From assembly GCF_017562075.2 (NCBI RefSeq), contig NC_054084.1, positions 5,497,501 through 5,561,500 of the forward strand: a stretch of 64,000 nucleotides of DNA. The letters run 5' to 3'. Below the pieces are notes generated by a model. The model was given only the letters and a program-made list of their open reading frames with translations. It ran no database searches and was not told the DNA's origin. The DNA is from Anopheles merus. Lineage: Eukaryota; Arthropoda; Insecta; Diptera; Culicidae. Positions 13,301 to 26,716 of this stretch are shown piece after piece (position 1 is the first letter of the stretch; every line of letters begins with the position of its first letter). Made by a program: the position numbers and the translations under genes.

Positions 13301-13914
13301 AACATGATGTGCAATCCTTAATTAAGTACGATCAAAGTTGAAGCCGATCGTTCATTACAAAGGTTCTTCATCCCAAAACTACATCCACCTGATCGAATCA
13401 AATCCTTTTGTGTTTGTGTGCTTCTATGTGAGCATGATGTTTTATATAAAAAAAGAAACCTCGGTTTAGTTCTATGCAAGGCAGCAAGAGTCAGAGTTCC
13501 GTTTGAGCTCACACAAAAAAATTCCTCGATCTCGATGCATTCCTTACTCCGTCTATCTGTTAGTGGCTAGTTCCGCTCAAAATAGAGATGAAGAGAAAAT
13601 TAGGAGCGCAACCCACACTAATGTAGGCCAATTCACAACCGTACAGGATGTTCTCCTTGCGACCCAATCCCTGGATGAGTCTTCGCTTTCAGTCGGCTAC
13701 TCCCATTCAATTAGAACGAGCAGCAGCAGCAGCTTGAATTATGTTTCATCCCTCCCCCAGTATGATTCAAGTTTGTGAAGTTCTCGATTTCCACCAACTG
13801 CCGGCGTTTAGGGAAGGAGTGTATTTCTTCACGCCATATTAAGGCACGAGCAAGAACACGGTGTGGCTGCACAGCCGTAGCTAGGAATGCTTCGTGTCAA
13901 CGGTGCGCAGGTTA

Positions 13915-14136
13915 ATGGATGCCAGTTCAGGGTTCAGATCTAAGAGAAAAGAAACGTGGAAAGGGAACAGACACATTACAAACACGCCCGCCATGAGGTC
14001 TGGTAACGACGAACTCGCTGCATTGTGAGCGAAGGAAGCCTTGTCGAAAGCGCGAGCTCTAATTGAACAGCTGGAGGCAATGAAATCGAACTCATCGCTA
14101 CAGATGCAGCTGGAATGTGATGAAAATGGCATTTGA
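13915..14136 (+). pseudogene. Coding-like island interrupted by one in-frame TGA
   Basis: ATG at 13915 opens 37 codons to TGA 14026-14028. The same frame continues 35 more codons to a second TGA at 14134-14136. The part after the first stop reads AKEALSKARALIEQLEAMKS and onward, a charged, Ala/Leu-rich, helix-prone sequence. The part before it ends ELAAL, so the helical character spans the stop. The frame is also open upstream of the ATG to a TAG at about 13882. I do not recognise the sequence. It may be a decayed gene fragment, an exon with a readthrough stop, or chance; the base after TGA is G, which is not the classic efficient readthrough context. Confidence 0.25.
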
Positions 14137-15660
14137 GGGAATTGGGAAGATGATATAGAGAATTGGAGCGTTAGAATAACTGAGAAAAAGCATACGATTC
14201 AACTAAAATGCTGAATTTCGTAAGCCTCAGTTCTTAACAATTTCTCTAGTATAGTGGAATAGACATTCCACGGTGAGACTAGCAAGAAAAAGCTATGAAA
14301 GTATTCAAATGCTAATCAGAAGGTACAAAAAACGCACCTCCAAACGCCATCTCGCTATCGATCCTATTAGAAACTATATTCAAATCGTCCATAAACGTCT
14401 GCCCCGCATCGTCCCGGTCAAAATTAACGTTTTGGTGCCAGTCTGGGCCAGAATGGTTCAAACTCGTAAAAGTCACTTTACCGAAAGTAGATTTATGTAT
14501 TTTCGCTTTCTTTTCATCGACGATCGTGGCCCGTCCAATAAAACTGGGCTGAGCTTTTCCCAAACACACCGTCACCGGTGTTATCCTCGGGATGCGTTTC
14601 CATGGTCCCCATGCATACAGACGAGAGCAGTGTGTGTATTACTATTTTGCCATCTGTTTTACTAACTGCGTTACGGTGATGGTAAATTCATTCCACTGTT
14701 CCCGTCTGTTGAACCTTTTCCCGTCTGTTGAAGCGTTTTGTTCGCGCAAACGCTTATCTGGCTGCGTATTTCAACCGAAATGGCCATGGAAGGCAAGAAA
14801 TTTGCTATACAAACCCATCGCTCGCTTCACTCGTTTCACTCTGCGCAGCTTCACCAGAATGTCGGGCTGGAACGACATTTTATGATCGCGTGAAATTTTA
14901 TGGACCATCTTCCCTCAACGTCCCATATTGTCCCCGAATTAAAGGGTTTGCTTTCGCAGCCAACAAGCCACTTGGAAGCCCACGTTCCTACGGAAATAGT
15001 TTTGCTTTTTTAATGTGTTAACGACCACCGCAACGGGCTGTTAGGGGGTGGGACTGGTGGAAAAATAATCCCAACACCGATGCGGGAAAGGCTAACGCCA
15101 GTGGGCAGTGGTATTCGGAACTTTACACTAATGTGTCGTTTTGTTTGGGAAGGAGAATTATTGCCAGCCTGTGAGCGAGAAGTAGCGTTTCGATCCAGCC
15201 TGCTCGGGTGTTGATGGGAAGGGAAGCCATAATCGTTGACAAAATGGGAATGATGGCTTATTGTGTTACTGTGGCTCCAGTCAATCCTCTGGCGCGTTGT
15301 AGAACTTTCCCGGCCTCATGCGAGGACACGAGTGCTTATGCCGGCGGGGTCGAAGTTGTAGCATTGTTGCGTGTCCGGACTTGGAAACGAGTGTCATACT
15401 GGTACGGTCAATCATCTTTACGTGAGGCTGGGTGAGATGCTTTCATTTTAATGTTCTATTTCCACCCTGCACCAACCGGCGATATCCAAAATCCTATCGA
15501 GGCAAATAAAACGAATTAAGCATGTGGGAGTAGCAAATGGCTGGAAACGCCGCAACGGCCACCCAATTCTGCCGTGTGCTTTCGATCGTTTGGAGCGCGT
15601 TTATCGATTGGAAGGATTTTTATTGATTTGTTCGAGCAGTTTTGAGGGGGTCCAGGAATT

Positions 15661-15676
15661 GGGGGGGGGGGGGGGG
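15661..15676. repeat. G16 homopolymer
   Basis: Sixteen consecutive G on the plus strand. The length is likely polymorphic and error-prone in sequencing. Confidence 0.9.
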
Positions 15677-16712
15677 CGATTTAATCCGTCGCCGAATGGA
15701 CACCTTGTCCGGGCGACCACGGGGATGATAATAGGATTCTGGTTTATGTTTGGCGCGTTTGTTTGGCCGCACCGGTCAAAACTGTTGTTGGCTGGCCGTA
15801 AATCATACCGACATTTCCACCCGGGTAAATCACACACACGCAAAGTCCACCAGACCGTCTGACCTCGTTATTATTTATGCTATTGGATTTCATCGATACC
15901 CGGTGGTGCGGCACGCGGAACATGTTTTAATGGATTTTCACTGCTTCACGCCAAAAGATACCGTTACTGATTAGATGCGCACAAGCGCGGGCGCTAGAAA
16001 ATGCCAGCCAAAACAACAGCACACGCTTGTCGTCTTAACGGGACGTGTGGATCCTTTGCTAAGCAACAGGCGCATATTGAGGACAACAGCTTGCAACAGC
16101 AGCAGCAGCAAAAAACTATTCAAAATGGGAATAATTTAAACAGAAGAAAACGCGCACCACGATCAATATGCTGCCAGGCGGCTGTGCAGTGGCTTGCGAT
16201 GCATTAAAGATGGCGCTATCAAATTTGTCTGGTACCCCGATGTCGATCGGTCGCTCTCTCTCGGTGCCGGGAGAGCTTTTGCAACCACAGTACCTTCAAT
16301 GTGAGATCACGTACGCCGCTACCTACTCGAAGCTTCCTTTCCTTCGACCATCGTTCGCCGTCATCGGGAGCAATCATCGTCACCGGCGCGGTTCGTCAAG
16401 TCTTCATCGTCAAGGATCGTTCGATCAGCGGTAAACGTAAATGAACTTTAAAACTTCCTTTCCCCTGAGCAATTTCTGCCCATTGCCCGCTTCCCGTACC
16501 TCACGAACGGGCGAGTCCTGCTTGCAGTAGTTGCGTTTTTGTCGTCGCCATATCGGACCCTTTTTTTCGGCGATTCGCTGCTATACTCACCGAGTTCCTT
16601 TGGAGCGTTCATAAGTTCGTCATCGTCATGTCTCGATGTCTCTTTTTATTCTCCTCCCATCCGGGGCCGGGAGAGTTGCACACATACGCCGGCACCATCG
16701 TCGATTCAATTG

Positions 16713-16738
16713 GCACACACAGACACACACACACACAC
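16713..16738. repeat. Short interrupted CA repeat
   Basis: CA run with a single GA interruption. Confidence 0.9.
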
Positions 16739-19700
16739 GGTGGGAAATCGTACCACATTCTGACAAATCGAACTCCACCCCGGCCAAACCAGTATGTGTC
16801 CAGTTTGGTGTGGCGGGTCCGAAAGGTTTCCAGCAGCCCAAAACTACCAATCCAGCCGGCCGTGGTTGGCTTTGCCGGCACCGCGCTCGTTTTTTTTGCG
16901 CTCCATCATTTTCGTCAGTGTCCGGGCGCAGTCAAAAATCAGGTTCGTCGCTTTCGGCGCAAATCTTTCTCTCGGCCTCGGCAAAGTGAGGGTCCGATTG
17001 TTTGTTCTTGTGTTTCTTGCTTTCTTTCGGTTTTCTTCTTTCCTCTCAATTCGCTGCGAGAAAGAGTTTGATTTCCGCTTCAATTTTCGCTCCCCTCACC
17101 CTCCGTTCTCCTCCACTGATCGCATTTTTGCCTGACGCGCTGACATTCCGCGAAACGGTTTCGGCCAGGGGCTCCATTCCGTGGGGAGATGTCTTGAGTG
17201 CGCCGAGTCCACGGTCTCGGCTTGCTGTCACTGCACCGGACGGAGTGGACGGAGCCTCGGCGGAGACGCGAGCGCTTTCGCGCTGTTGGCTGTCTCTCGG
17301 CTTTTATGATGATTCTTGTTATAGTTATTAATTTAAACCGAAAAACGTTAAACGAAATCAAACACTTTGCACACACACATTCAGAGAGACAGGCAGACCG
17401 GGATCGGGAGTGCACAAATGAGAGCGACGCACCAGTGCCATTGGGTAATGCCGATGGCGGTGATGGCGGTTCAGCGAGCGCAGGATCTGCTTGGCTGTCG
17501 GTTCAGTATATTTTTTTTTTTGCACAGGGAAAGGGTCATGCAGCTGGCTGTCTACCGTACCGAAGCCGATTGGATGGGTGTGATTTTTTGCTCTGTCTCT
17601 TTTGCGAATCACTTATTTGTTGATTCGTTTGATTTTCGGGGATTGCCCGATGAATGAAAAGGAATGGAATGCGATTGGGAAAAAAGCAGCTAAACCAATG
17701 GCAAGAGAGACTTGTACTAGATTTTAAGGGCAAAGAACGGGAAAGTGCATTGCACCGCAGTGTACCTTCAAGTGAGGAATTTGACGCAAAATGCTTGACA
17801 GCCGATTTGTCAGTGTCATTAATTGCACACTGCATGGATGCGGTAGCGATCGCAACGATAGCAAAGCAGTCCCCGTCACGGTAAATGAAGATCTGCCTGT
17901 GCCCTGGCGAGCGTTTTGCAGCGCTTGCATTTAAAGATGTTCCAAACCTCCTGCAAAGCATCAGCTATCTACCGATCAATAATCATCCTCCCGTGAGATC
18001 GATCGTAGTACTGGGCAACACGTAAGCCACGTTCTACCGATAGTTGACGGTTGGACTGTGAAGCGAGCGGAAGAAGAAGAGAAAAAAAACCCACCCAATG
18101 CACCCACCAGAAGTGCATGAAACCAATTCAGGCAGGTTGTGTGATTGCTTTACACCCTGGCCACAAACCAGTGCCATTTGATCGGCCTCTCCCCACTGTG
18201 TGCGCGGTGGGAAGTGAACCCTTGCCAGGAATCTTAATCTTCAAACGGATGATGATCTTCAGCCGCTGACTGGTTGACCAGGGGCTACCCTGCATCCACC
18301 AGCACCGAACGGATCGGACACAGTGTGAGCTTATGCGAACCCCCCTCTCCTTCCTTCCCATTCTTTGTCTGTGTGTCTCATTTCCGCCATGCGTCGGACG
18401 GAATCAGTCGGGCGATGATGAACGTTCCGCTGGTGACATTTTGACAGCCGTAATCAAGCGAAAACACGATGTACTGTCAGCTACTGGAAGCCTTAATCGG
18501 TTTCCCAGTCCCTCCCGAAACGGGAGGCAGCCTCGAGAAGGGCAAACAGATGAAGTGAGTCCGAAAAATAAGAGCTAATGGCAGAAAAGAAGCCAATCAG
18601 TGGTGATCGGTAAGGAAGGTGATACTGTACCGACTGCAGAATAATCTTTGCAAAACAACTGCATTCTTTCGTGCCTTTTTTTAGTTGTTCTAGTGAAAGA
18701 GAATTGATCAAGTTTTACGATCAAACAGCGCTTTAGTCCACTTGTGTTCGCGGGAGGGAATATAAACGTGTCGCCAAAAATAGCGGCCAAACCAACACTC
18801 CCCCAAAAATCCCGATGGCATGCTGCTTATGGAAATAGGATTTCTTATTATGATTATATGCACCCATTAGTATGCCAATGTAGCGGCCGTTCGGAACCGG
18901 CACCGCTTTTTTGCTGGAGCCGTTTTTCTTTCGCTGGCCTGCTCTGCTTGACACGCGGGACCACCGCCGGTGACTCACTGATAAAGCGTTGTGCAAAATT
19001 AAGTTCTTCTTGTAATGGTATCTCACACGTCCGCTTCAAATATTCCAAAACCGATCGTTCGGATGCTCGTTCGCTGTCCCCCTTCTTCTTCGGCCATGCC
19101 TCCTTATCGATCGAACGCCTAGATGGAACGCCACACGGCTCTGTGTCGCCGGTATGTCGCTGGCGTTGTCGCGCCGTGCCTGTGGCAAATCGTCTCAAGC
19201 CTGGTGTCCTCCAAACGGTCGCCGAATAAAAAAAAACCCAGTGAGAGTATCGCATTACCACCAGAGCGCGATAGGCAAAGCAGAGGGAAAAGATAATAAC
19301 ATTGATCCTAATTAAAAGTGTGATATATGCGATATAAAACAAATTAAAATACTCTCTCTGGCTCTTTCTTCCCCCATTTTTCCTTCATTTTCATACACAA
19401 CAACTCGATTGAATAAAAACTAGTTACGGCACACAGAAAAACACAAAAAAGGCTCAATTTCTTTCCCCATCTCCACCCGCCCATCTCCCTCCTGGCACTG
19501 GATAGAAATCGATTTCGGTTGCTTTCGTCCCGTTTCTCTGCTCGACCGGGGTTGATAACGTCTTCTTCTACGTGCGAGACACGCGGCCCCCAGTGCCCAG
19601 AGTGAAATGGGTACGATTCGTCGAGATTCGTATGTGATCGCAATCGTAAAACGATGCTGGCGATGGGCTTCGATATTTGATATAGCAGTGCGTTTGATAT

Positions 19701-20439
19701 CAAATCAATTTTTATCGATCAAACACCCAACGGTGCCCAACGGTCGGTGAGAAATGAGCCGCTTTTTGCTGAATGGAAACACCCCGGCGAGATTGTTTGC
19801 AAAGGCAGAAGGAAAACTAATCTCGACATTCCTTTCTTCATTTATTGTGTTGGTGTGTGCGTTTTGCGAAAAAAAGGTTTTTATTGTTGTTTCTTAATTT
19901 TGGATGAAACAACAGCTTGATCAACGGATGTGCGGCGGCGAGAAACCGTTCACGAACCTACTGGATGATGAAGCTGCTGAAGTTTGAGCGGAAGAAAAAC
20001 ACGCACAACAAAAATATCTCAAGCAATTCCCTACCGGAGAGGACGATGCTGGAGTTTGGGCGTCCTCCGCGCGGGTCATTCTATATTTTTGATGGCACAT
20101 TATTATATTCTGCCCACGTCGTCGCGATCGCACCATCGTTACCAGCGCCACCGAAAGTGTGAGATTTTGGCTTAACAGGTTGTTAAATTTTACGATCCCT
20201 ATCGAACCTGTCAGCCCGATGCGCCCGATGCCTGCGCCAGTCCCTGCGCGGAATGCGAGCGCGGCCGAAGAAAGTTCCCCCATGCCGTGCTTGTTGTGCC
20301 GTGGTGTTGGCGCGTCGCCTGGCAGGAAAAACGAAACCACCGCCACCACGGGGGGAACGATATCGGAAAGTGTCGCAAAAACGGTCCCTTGTCAAGCGGG
20401 ACGAAATTTACTGTTATTGATTGTACACGCTGCAAACTG

Positions 20440-20444
<5 letters not shown>

Positions 20445-20510
<66 letters not shown>

Positions 20511-20511
20511 A

Positions 20512-20603
<92 letters not shown>

Positions 20604-20621
20604 ACACACACACACACCACA

Positions 20622-20656
<35 letters not shown>

Positions 20657-20671
20657 ACACACACACACACA

Positions 20672-20751
<80 letters not shown>
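20445..20751. repeat. 307-bp interrupted (CA)n array
   Basis: CA dinucleotides across 307 bases, broken about eight times by an extra C (CACCAC; for example near 20510, 20519, 20571, 20602, 20617, 20622, 20655 and 20679). Each break shifts the phase, giving segments of unequal length. All frames through it are His/Thr or Cys/Val repeats and are not genes. This is the largest simple repeat in the window and a candidate Z-DNA former. Confidence 0.98.
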
Positions 20752-20752
<1 letters not shown>

Positions 20753-21840
20753 GTGTCCCTTTACCCTTTTGGCCGGTGTGCGATGCAGAGTTTTATTGAT
20801 TTTCTGCCAGGATGGGAATGGGGATGGAGGGTACCAGTGTCGTGCTCGTCGCAGAATCGATGGCAACGCTGATGATCGCGGGAGGAGTTGCTTTATCTCT
20901 GCCTTATTTATCCATCCGTTTCCAGGGGGGTGGTCCCGGGCGATCGATGGCGCATGAAACTGAGGGCTGATGCGGTGCTGATGCTGGGAAAGATGTTCCG
21001 TTTGCGAGAGACGCTGTGTTTTGTGTGTTCTTTTCGCATGCGTCGTGGTGTGTCTTTAAATATGGGACCCTTTTTTTCGATGGCTAACGACAACAAACTG
21101 TGATTCGCGCTTACTGCGTACGGTCGAGCGCACAACAGGGTGGTGCTGTGGCGAACGGTTTCCCGCGCAGAGGGTGGCCATGGCGAAAAGCGTGATTAAG
21201 TTGTTTTGACACATTTCACGCTGCTGAATGACGGTGCAAAAGCAGGTTCATATACTGATGGTGGAAAGACAGTAACGAACGGGGTTGATAAATGGTTTTA
21301 TCGTCTTTTTTTTCGAATGAAAACTTGTTAAGAGCAGGTTTCTTGTTTCTTGTACACAAAATAGTTTAATCCGAATAATCAAAATATTTTACTTTTCAAA
21401 GGCCACACTCTCTTAAGCTACGGTCAAAACAAGCGCCTCGCCTGGCAGGTCCACGTAGAAAGTGTTTGCCATTGTTTCGCCGCCGACTCCATGGTAACTG
21501 TTTTTTTAACAAAGCCACGCCAAGTTGATGCAAATGCACCAAAAACATTCACCCGGGTACGGTGTACGGATGAAGGTGTCTGCATTTATTGCGATAATAG
21601 TGCCTATAACTCGCTAGGAAACAATGTCGACTTGAACTCAAACTTAAACAATTTACGGACCTTTTACATAGCTTAATATGACGCTTCCACAGTTTATGTT
21701 GTTTTTATTTTTATTTGGTTGATTGACAGTTAAACTTGTTATGTTTTTTTTATGCGTTTTTGTTAGCACTGTTCTTTAGCATTAACTATAGAAATAAGTA
21801 TGTTATGTAAGCTTATGCCAGCTGGATAACTTTTGGAATA

Positions 21841-21870
21841 AATAATAATAATAATAATAATAATAATAAT
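21841..21870. repeat. (AAT)10 microsatellite
   Basis: Thirty-base trinucleotide run. Confidence 0.95.
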
Positions 21871-24800
21871 TTATCGCTCCAAATTTTATCACCATTAATC
21901 GGCTTCCCGAGATCAGGCACATCGAGCCAACGTGCAGCGTGTTTTGAGGTGCATTTAATGACTTCCTTTTACGTTCGCCACGGAGGAAGTGTTAGATATT
22001 ATTATTAACAAGCGTTTTTGATGAGTGTTCGATCAAGAACTTTTTTTTTGGTAAATAAGGTTGGGAAGGTAACCTTAAATAAAAGGAACGAGATATCACA
22101 GCGAAAGGATATTCCACGGATGATGATAAACCACTATTGAAATTGTGCTTCATATTCGATCGATTTCAAAGTCGTCTTAAAGACGGATTTCGAACAGGGA
22201 AATCAACACGCGAAGAACGAAGAAAAAAATACCAAGCCGCCCGATCGGAACCACACCAACCGAGCCCCAGCTCAGGGCGCAAATGGGTTAGACTGGGCGC
22301 TAGCAGAAACGGGGTGAAACGACCGACGGTTTCGAAATAGTATTCTGTACACTTTAGACTTAATTTTATGTTGTTTTTATTTCACTCTTTTACGATCGAA
22401 AACTTAATATCCTACATAAAAGTGGGGAAACACATTTCATGTCATTCCATTCCGTTTTCATGGCGCATCATAATGTCGCGGAGGATTTCGAAGCGCAAGC
22501 GAACGCCGAGGAAGAAGCTTGGGTTTGGTGGTGTGGTCGCGCGGGATTGGTTTGACTTTGGAAACCGATTTATTCTGTGTGTTTGGGCCGTTTCGGAATA
22601 TTTGAAAGAGGTGTAGCTTTTTTTTTCTCTTACTGATTTAAGCGCTGCGTTTTCCTTTGCCGAAAAAAAAGTTTATTGATCGTTGTTGTAGGACTTTCTC
22701 GCGAGATGATTTCGTGTTTTACGTACTCCTACACCATATTCAAACAACAATGGGGCTCATTTTATGTTGGAATTGACATTGCATGTTTTGGTCGATAAAA
22801 TGAGAATAATTCCAGTAATATAAATCTATAATTAATCAAAAATGCACATGAAATAAATTGTATCTTTAACACGATATTGCACACTATGAACTGAACACTT
22901 TAACTTTATCATATTTCTGTAAATGTGTGCTTGACGACATAGCTTTACACAACTTTGACGGGATGGATCCGTCGGGGAATAAATCACCGTTTTATATTGG
23001 TATCATATTTGGCGTCGGTGTCGTAAATTCATAGCTCGCTTGTTTTGCTCTTCCCCGCTCTTGTGCGCCGATTCCTTAACTGCCAATAGCTCACCCAAGA
23101 ATGTCTAGGATGACCTCCCAGAGCCGGTCAGTGCCGCCGGATCGTTTAGTTGTTTACCGCCGAAAACTCACTTTTGCATTTTACGAGCCGTATGTGGGTT
23201 GTAGTTGTCTAAAGAATGAGGGAAAAAAAGTTACAGGAGGTAATAAAAACTACCCGAAAGAAAATCACATTATAGATACAAACAAGCAGCCCTTCCCTCA
23301 TTCCCGGACAGCTCTTTGTGTCACATTTTGCTCGGGCCTAAGTGGCGATGTCATCGACGTCCACGCCGAGACCACGCGTGATCGTAGGATTAGCAGCCCG
23401 ATTATCGATGGCAAAAGCGAAAATGGTTGCACCGGATCGCACCAGCATCAGTGCGCCAGTGTCGCGCCCTGGTGCTTGTTAGATATGTGTGAAACAAACG
23501 GTAAACATGCGGACGCCCCCGCTCGCATTGCAGCGCGTTGCACACACACACACGGGGGGAAAAACGGCCCCAAAACCCCGACGGCGACGGTTAATCGGTG
23601 TGCATCAGCGGTGTGACCCTTTTGCGTGCCAGCCGCCCGTTTCGAGTTGCGGGTGAGTGCGAGTGAGTCAGTGAGCCGGTGCCTATTTGCATACGATGAT
23701 TTGCGCGATGCCCGTGGCGCTTTCTTCCACGATGACGCCGGTCGATGATAATGCGTCGAGCGCAGTGCAGTGAGAATAGAGGGGCGCAGTGGGCGCACTA
23801 GCAAAAAGCGCTAGACATTCTTGGCCACAAAGGGGTTAGGCTAGCCGGGGCAGAGCAACCAAGAGAAAGCTGCAAAAAGGGCAAATTAATCCATCGTTAT
23901 CGCTGATGGGAAATTAAACATGGGAAAACATAAAGAATGGCTGTTTGAAGCATTAGAGCACAGTTGTAGGAAGGGAAGATTGTTTGATGGACGTGCATCA
24001 TAATGCATATTTATTTTAACATGCTTGTAGCACGCTTTGAATATGTCTTTTTTGCTGTATGAGTTCTGTAAGTCTTGCATCAAACCTCATCAAGAAATTG
24101 TTTGGTAATTTCCTTTTAAAACTCGCAATAAATGACGTGTTCAAGTTTATTTCCTCTCTCAAAAAGGGCATGCTGCATACACCAGCAGCTATAATTATGA
24201 CGTTCGCCACAGTTGGATCACTCCCGGCTCACTGGCCGCATTCCGCTGCCATAAGTAATGCCTTTTTATCGGTGATTTCTTTTACCCCCGAAAAACACTC
24301 TTTTCTATAAAAATAATGTTTCGCACAAAAAAAGCGAAGGAAGGTGCATGAAACGGCAGCGCACTTTAAAATGTGTATATATATGGGCTTGTTAATATTT
24401 CTTCGCACACCGTATTATAATTCAATTTAATGTTGCATCCGCTGCCAGGAATGCTGCCACATCAACTACTCATCTCGTTGCCGCTTTCCGCTGTCGCGTA
24501 GCCCCCGTTTCCCAACCGGCGGTGATATAATTCTGCGGTGCGGCAAGCTTCACGCGAGCTCGCGACTCTCCTACTTAGCGTTCGTCGCTTCCCCTTTTCG
24601 GTGTATGTGTGTGTGTGTGGTGCTCCTGCCCACCGCGTGGAATGCACATTTCGGGAGAGTGATCTGCATAAATTCCTTAGCACGCGGACACAGACACTCA
24701 CACACACATCACGGGAGCCCCCTTTCGCTGGTTGATTTCGCTTCGGGGGGTTCCGCGGTCGATCAGAGCGCAAGTCGTTGGCATTTTTCTGCCATCCATT

Positions 24801-25458
24801 GTGCGTACGGGCGTCCTTTCGGCAGCCATGCTCCTGTTCCTGTCCTGCTGCCTGCCGACTGTGGTTCCGTATCGATCTGTAAGCTACTGGGAGCTTTTCG
24901 ATGCTCTTTTCCATTGGTGAATGAAACGATAGGTAAAGTAATGTGCTTCCAGCCAGCAGATACGGTGCAATGAGGAGAAAAATATAATAATAATAATGAT
25001 AGTAATATTAGTAATCATACAGTACAGAGTCAGCGATTGGGCAGCGAAAGCGCGTAGTTGGTGCGTATGGCTGACTGTATTTAAAATATATATCCGTAAT
25101 CACCTGCATGATCGAAAGAAGGAAGGCTGCAAGTAGCTCCGGAACGCATTATCTGACATTTTATTTTACTACAAAAAAATCTTGCATTTTGAGGAAACAT
25201 TTCCAGAGGCAAACAATAAAAGTCGTAAAGGAACGATCATTTCGATAAGCTTTTTTAACATTATCTGACCGCAATTTTTAGCCAATTGCAAAGGTATGTC
25301 CTTTCATGTGCGTTCCCTTGGTGGTTATAAAAAAATAACATCACTTTTTGTCTTCCTTTGTACGCAACACACTAACGCAAGCGCTGCATGAGGATGATTT
25401 GATGTTGCTCTTTGATTAATAATTTATACGAAAATTATTATGATAAATTATGTTCGCT

Positions 25459-25469
25459 CCCCCCCCCCC
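25459..25469. repeat. C11 homopolymer
   Basis: Eleven consecutive C between AT-rich segments. Confidence 0.85.
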
Positions 25470-26704
25470 ATTATCGTTCCACCTTGCAGCCGTTCGTAAA
25501 TAGTGCCGCAAGGGGAAGCATGGAAAAACATTTTCCAAGATGGTTGATAGTGAGCCTGGAGCACTCAGGAGAAGGCGGGTGACGCCTTCCATCCATCCCG
25601 GTGGAGCCCATTATGAGCGATAACACCATTTTGCATGTCGACTATATTTTACTCCACTTGTCAAAGCGGCCATATTATTTTGAATATTTTACCATCAGCC
25701 CTTATACGCCTCCTCTGACCACTCTTCCCCCCCGACCCTGAAGATCAGCAATAGAGGGGTGTTTATATAAGCGCTGTTTCGTATGTGTGTGTGTGTGCCC
25801 CGGCAGATCAAACTCCTTTCCAACCGGCCGCTTATCGGTGCATAACATCGCAAATGGATGTTTTAGGTGATGGACAAGCCAGGGGGCAAGCGGCGCAGGG
25901 ATGTGTTTTGCCGACACAGGTGACCAATCTGACGGCATCGGGGCATCGATCAAGCACGGACTGCACCGCTGCATCAACCGACAATCATCCGCATCCTCAT
26001 CCTCTTAGTGGTGGGTTGGACTGAGTGTATGCATGCAGCTCAGCGACAGCCGGCCCGGCCCACCACCGTGCCCGTATGTAACATATGTATGTTGCCGAGC
26101 TGTATTCCACTCACGCTGTTCCGGTGGGGTGAGATTTTAACGGCCAGATTATGTTATTTTAAAGAGTGCAAAATTATTTTGTGGGATGTTTGGGCCCCCT
26201 TTTGTGTTGTTGCTTTCACTTCACTCCCCGATCGAAGCGGCTGGGCGGTGGCGTTCGAACTTGTACATTTAAATGCCATCCCGTGCGCTTTGCACATGTC
26301 GGAGCAACTCCTACCGTGTCGAACTGGGATGTAAGCACAATTACAAGACGCTACACACGACAAAATGGTGGACGGGACGGGCGTGATGAGATTACTTGGC
26401 GGCCGTATCGCGGCCGCTTGATCGCTGGAGGTTTCGCGAGATCGATGTAGATCCCAGTCGCGGTCAGGGCGGGCCGATCGGTGCGAGCAGGTGAGGAGTT
26501 TCCCTTCGGAATCAAATGTGACGAAGATCCCTTCATTTGATATGCAAAGTTTCGCATGGATGCAGCCTCGACTCTGCCCAGTGCCGGTAGCACTTTCCGG
26601 CTGTGCGATGCCAACCTGCTGCTCGGAACGGCGCGCAAGCGAAATTGCCTTCCGGTGCTCGATCGTTTGCTCGGTCGTCCATTTTCTTTTCCTCCTTGCC
26701 CTCA

Positions 26705-26716
26705 CCCCCCCCCCCC
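26705..26716. repeat. C12 homopolymer
   Basis: Twelve C, followed by a second C-run at 26721-26726. Confidence 0.85.

Larger units (their letters stand above)
8960..13914. other. Noncoding apart from a promoter-like site; no gene seen
   Basis: Contains the TATA/initiator-like site at 9522-9551 and the CT repeat at 10309-10350. AT-rich blocks lie at 10970-11290 and 13130-13470. A 7-bp palindrome (AACGGAT/ATCCGTT) spans 11160-11179. A plus-strand frame ending at 13778 has a Ser-rich tail (five consecutive Ser codons near 13720) but no ATG at its head and no recognisable similarity. Confidence 0.5.
14137..20444. other. Noncoding, no gene seen
   Basis: Holds a G16 tract (15661-15676), a short CAG run (16096-16109) and a CA run (16713-16738). 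GGAATGGAATGCG at 17661-17673 contains two abutting TEAD/Scalloped-type GGAATG sites. The frames on both strands at 14273-14665 overlap each other and show no family signature. The stretch 16540-17340 is CT- and GC-rich without a coding frame. Confidence 0.55.

Noticed and set aside
14312..14575. Minus-strand frame containing FMDDL, reminiscent of a reverse transcriptase YxDD box
   Set aside because: No other reverse transcriptase motif flanks it, the frame has no ATG at its head, and the opposite strand is equally open.
20445..20751. CRISPR-like regularity or histidine-rich protein frames in the CA array
   Set aside because: It is a dinucleotide repeat with no distinct spacers; the His/Thr and Cys/Val frames are translation artefacts.
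5133..22929. 16-base exact match TTTCTGTAAATGTGTG at 5133 and 22914
   Set aside because: A single shared 16-mer with unrelated flanks is within what chance gives in a 64-kb window.
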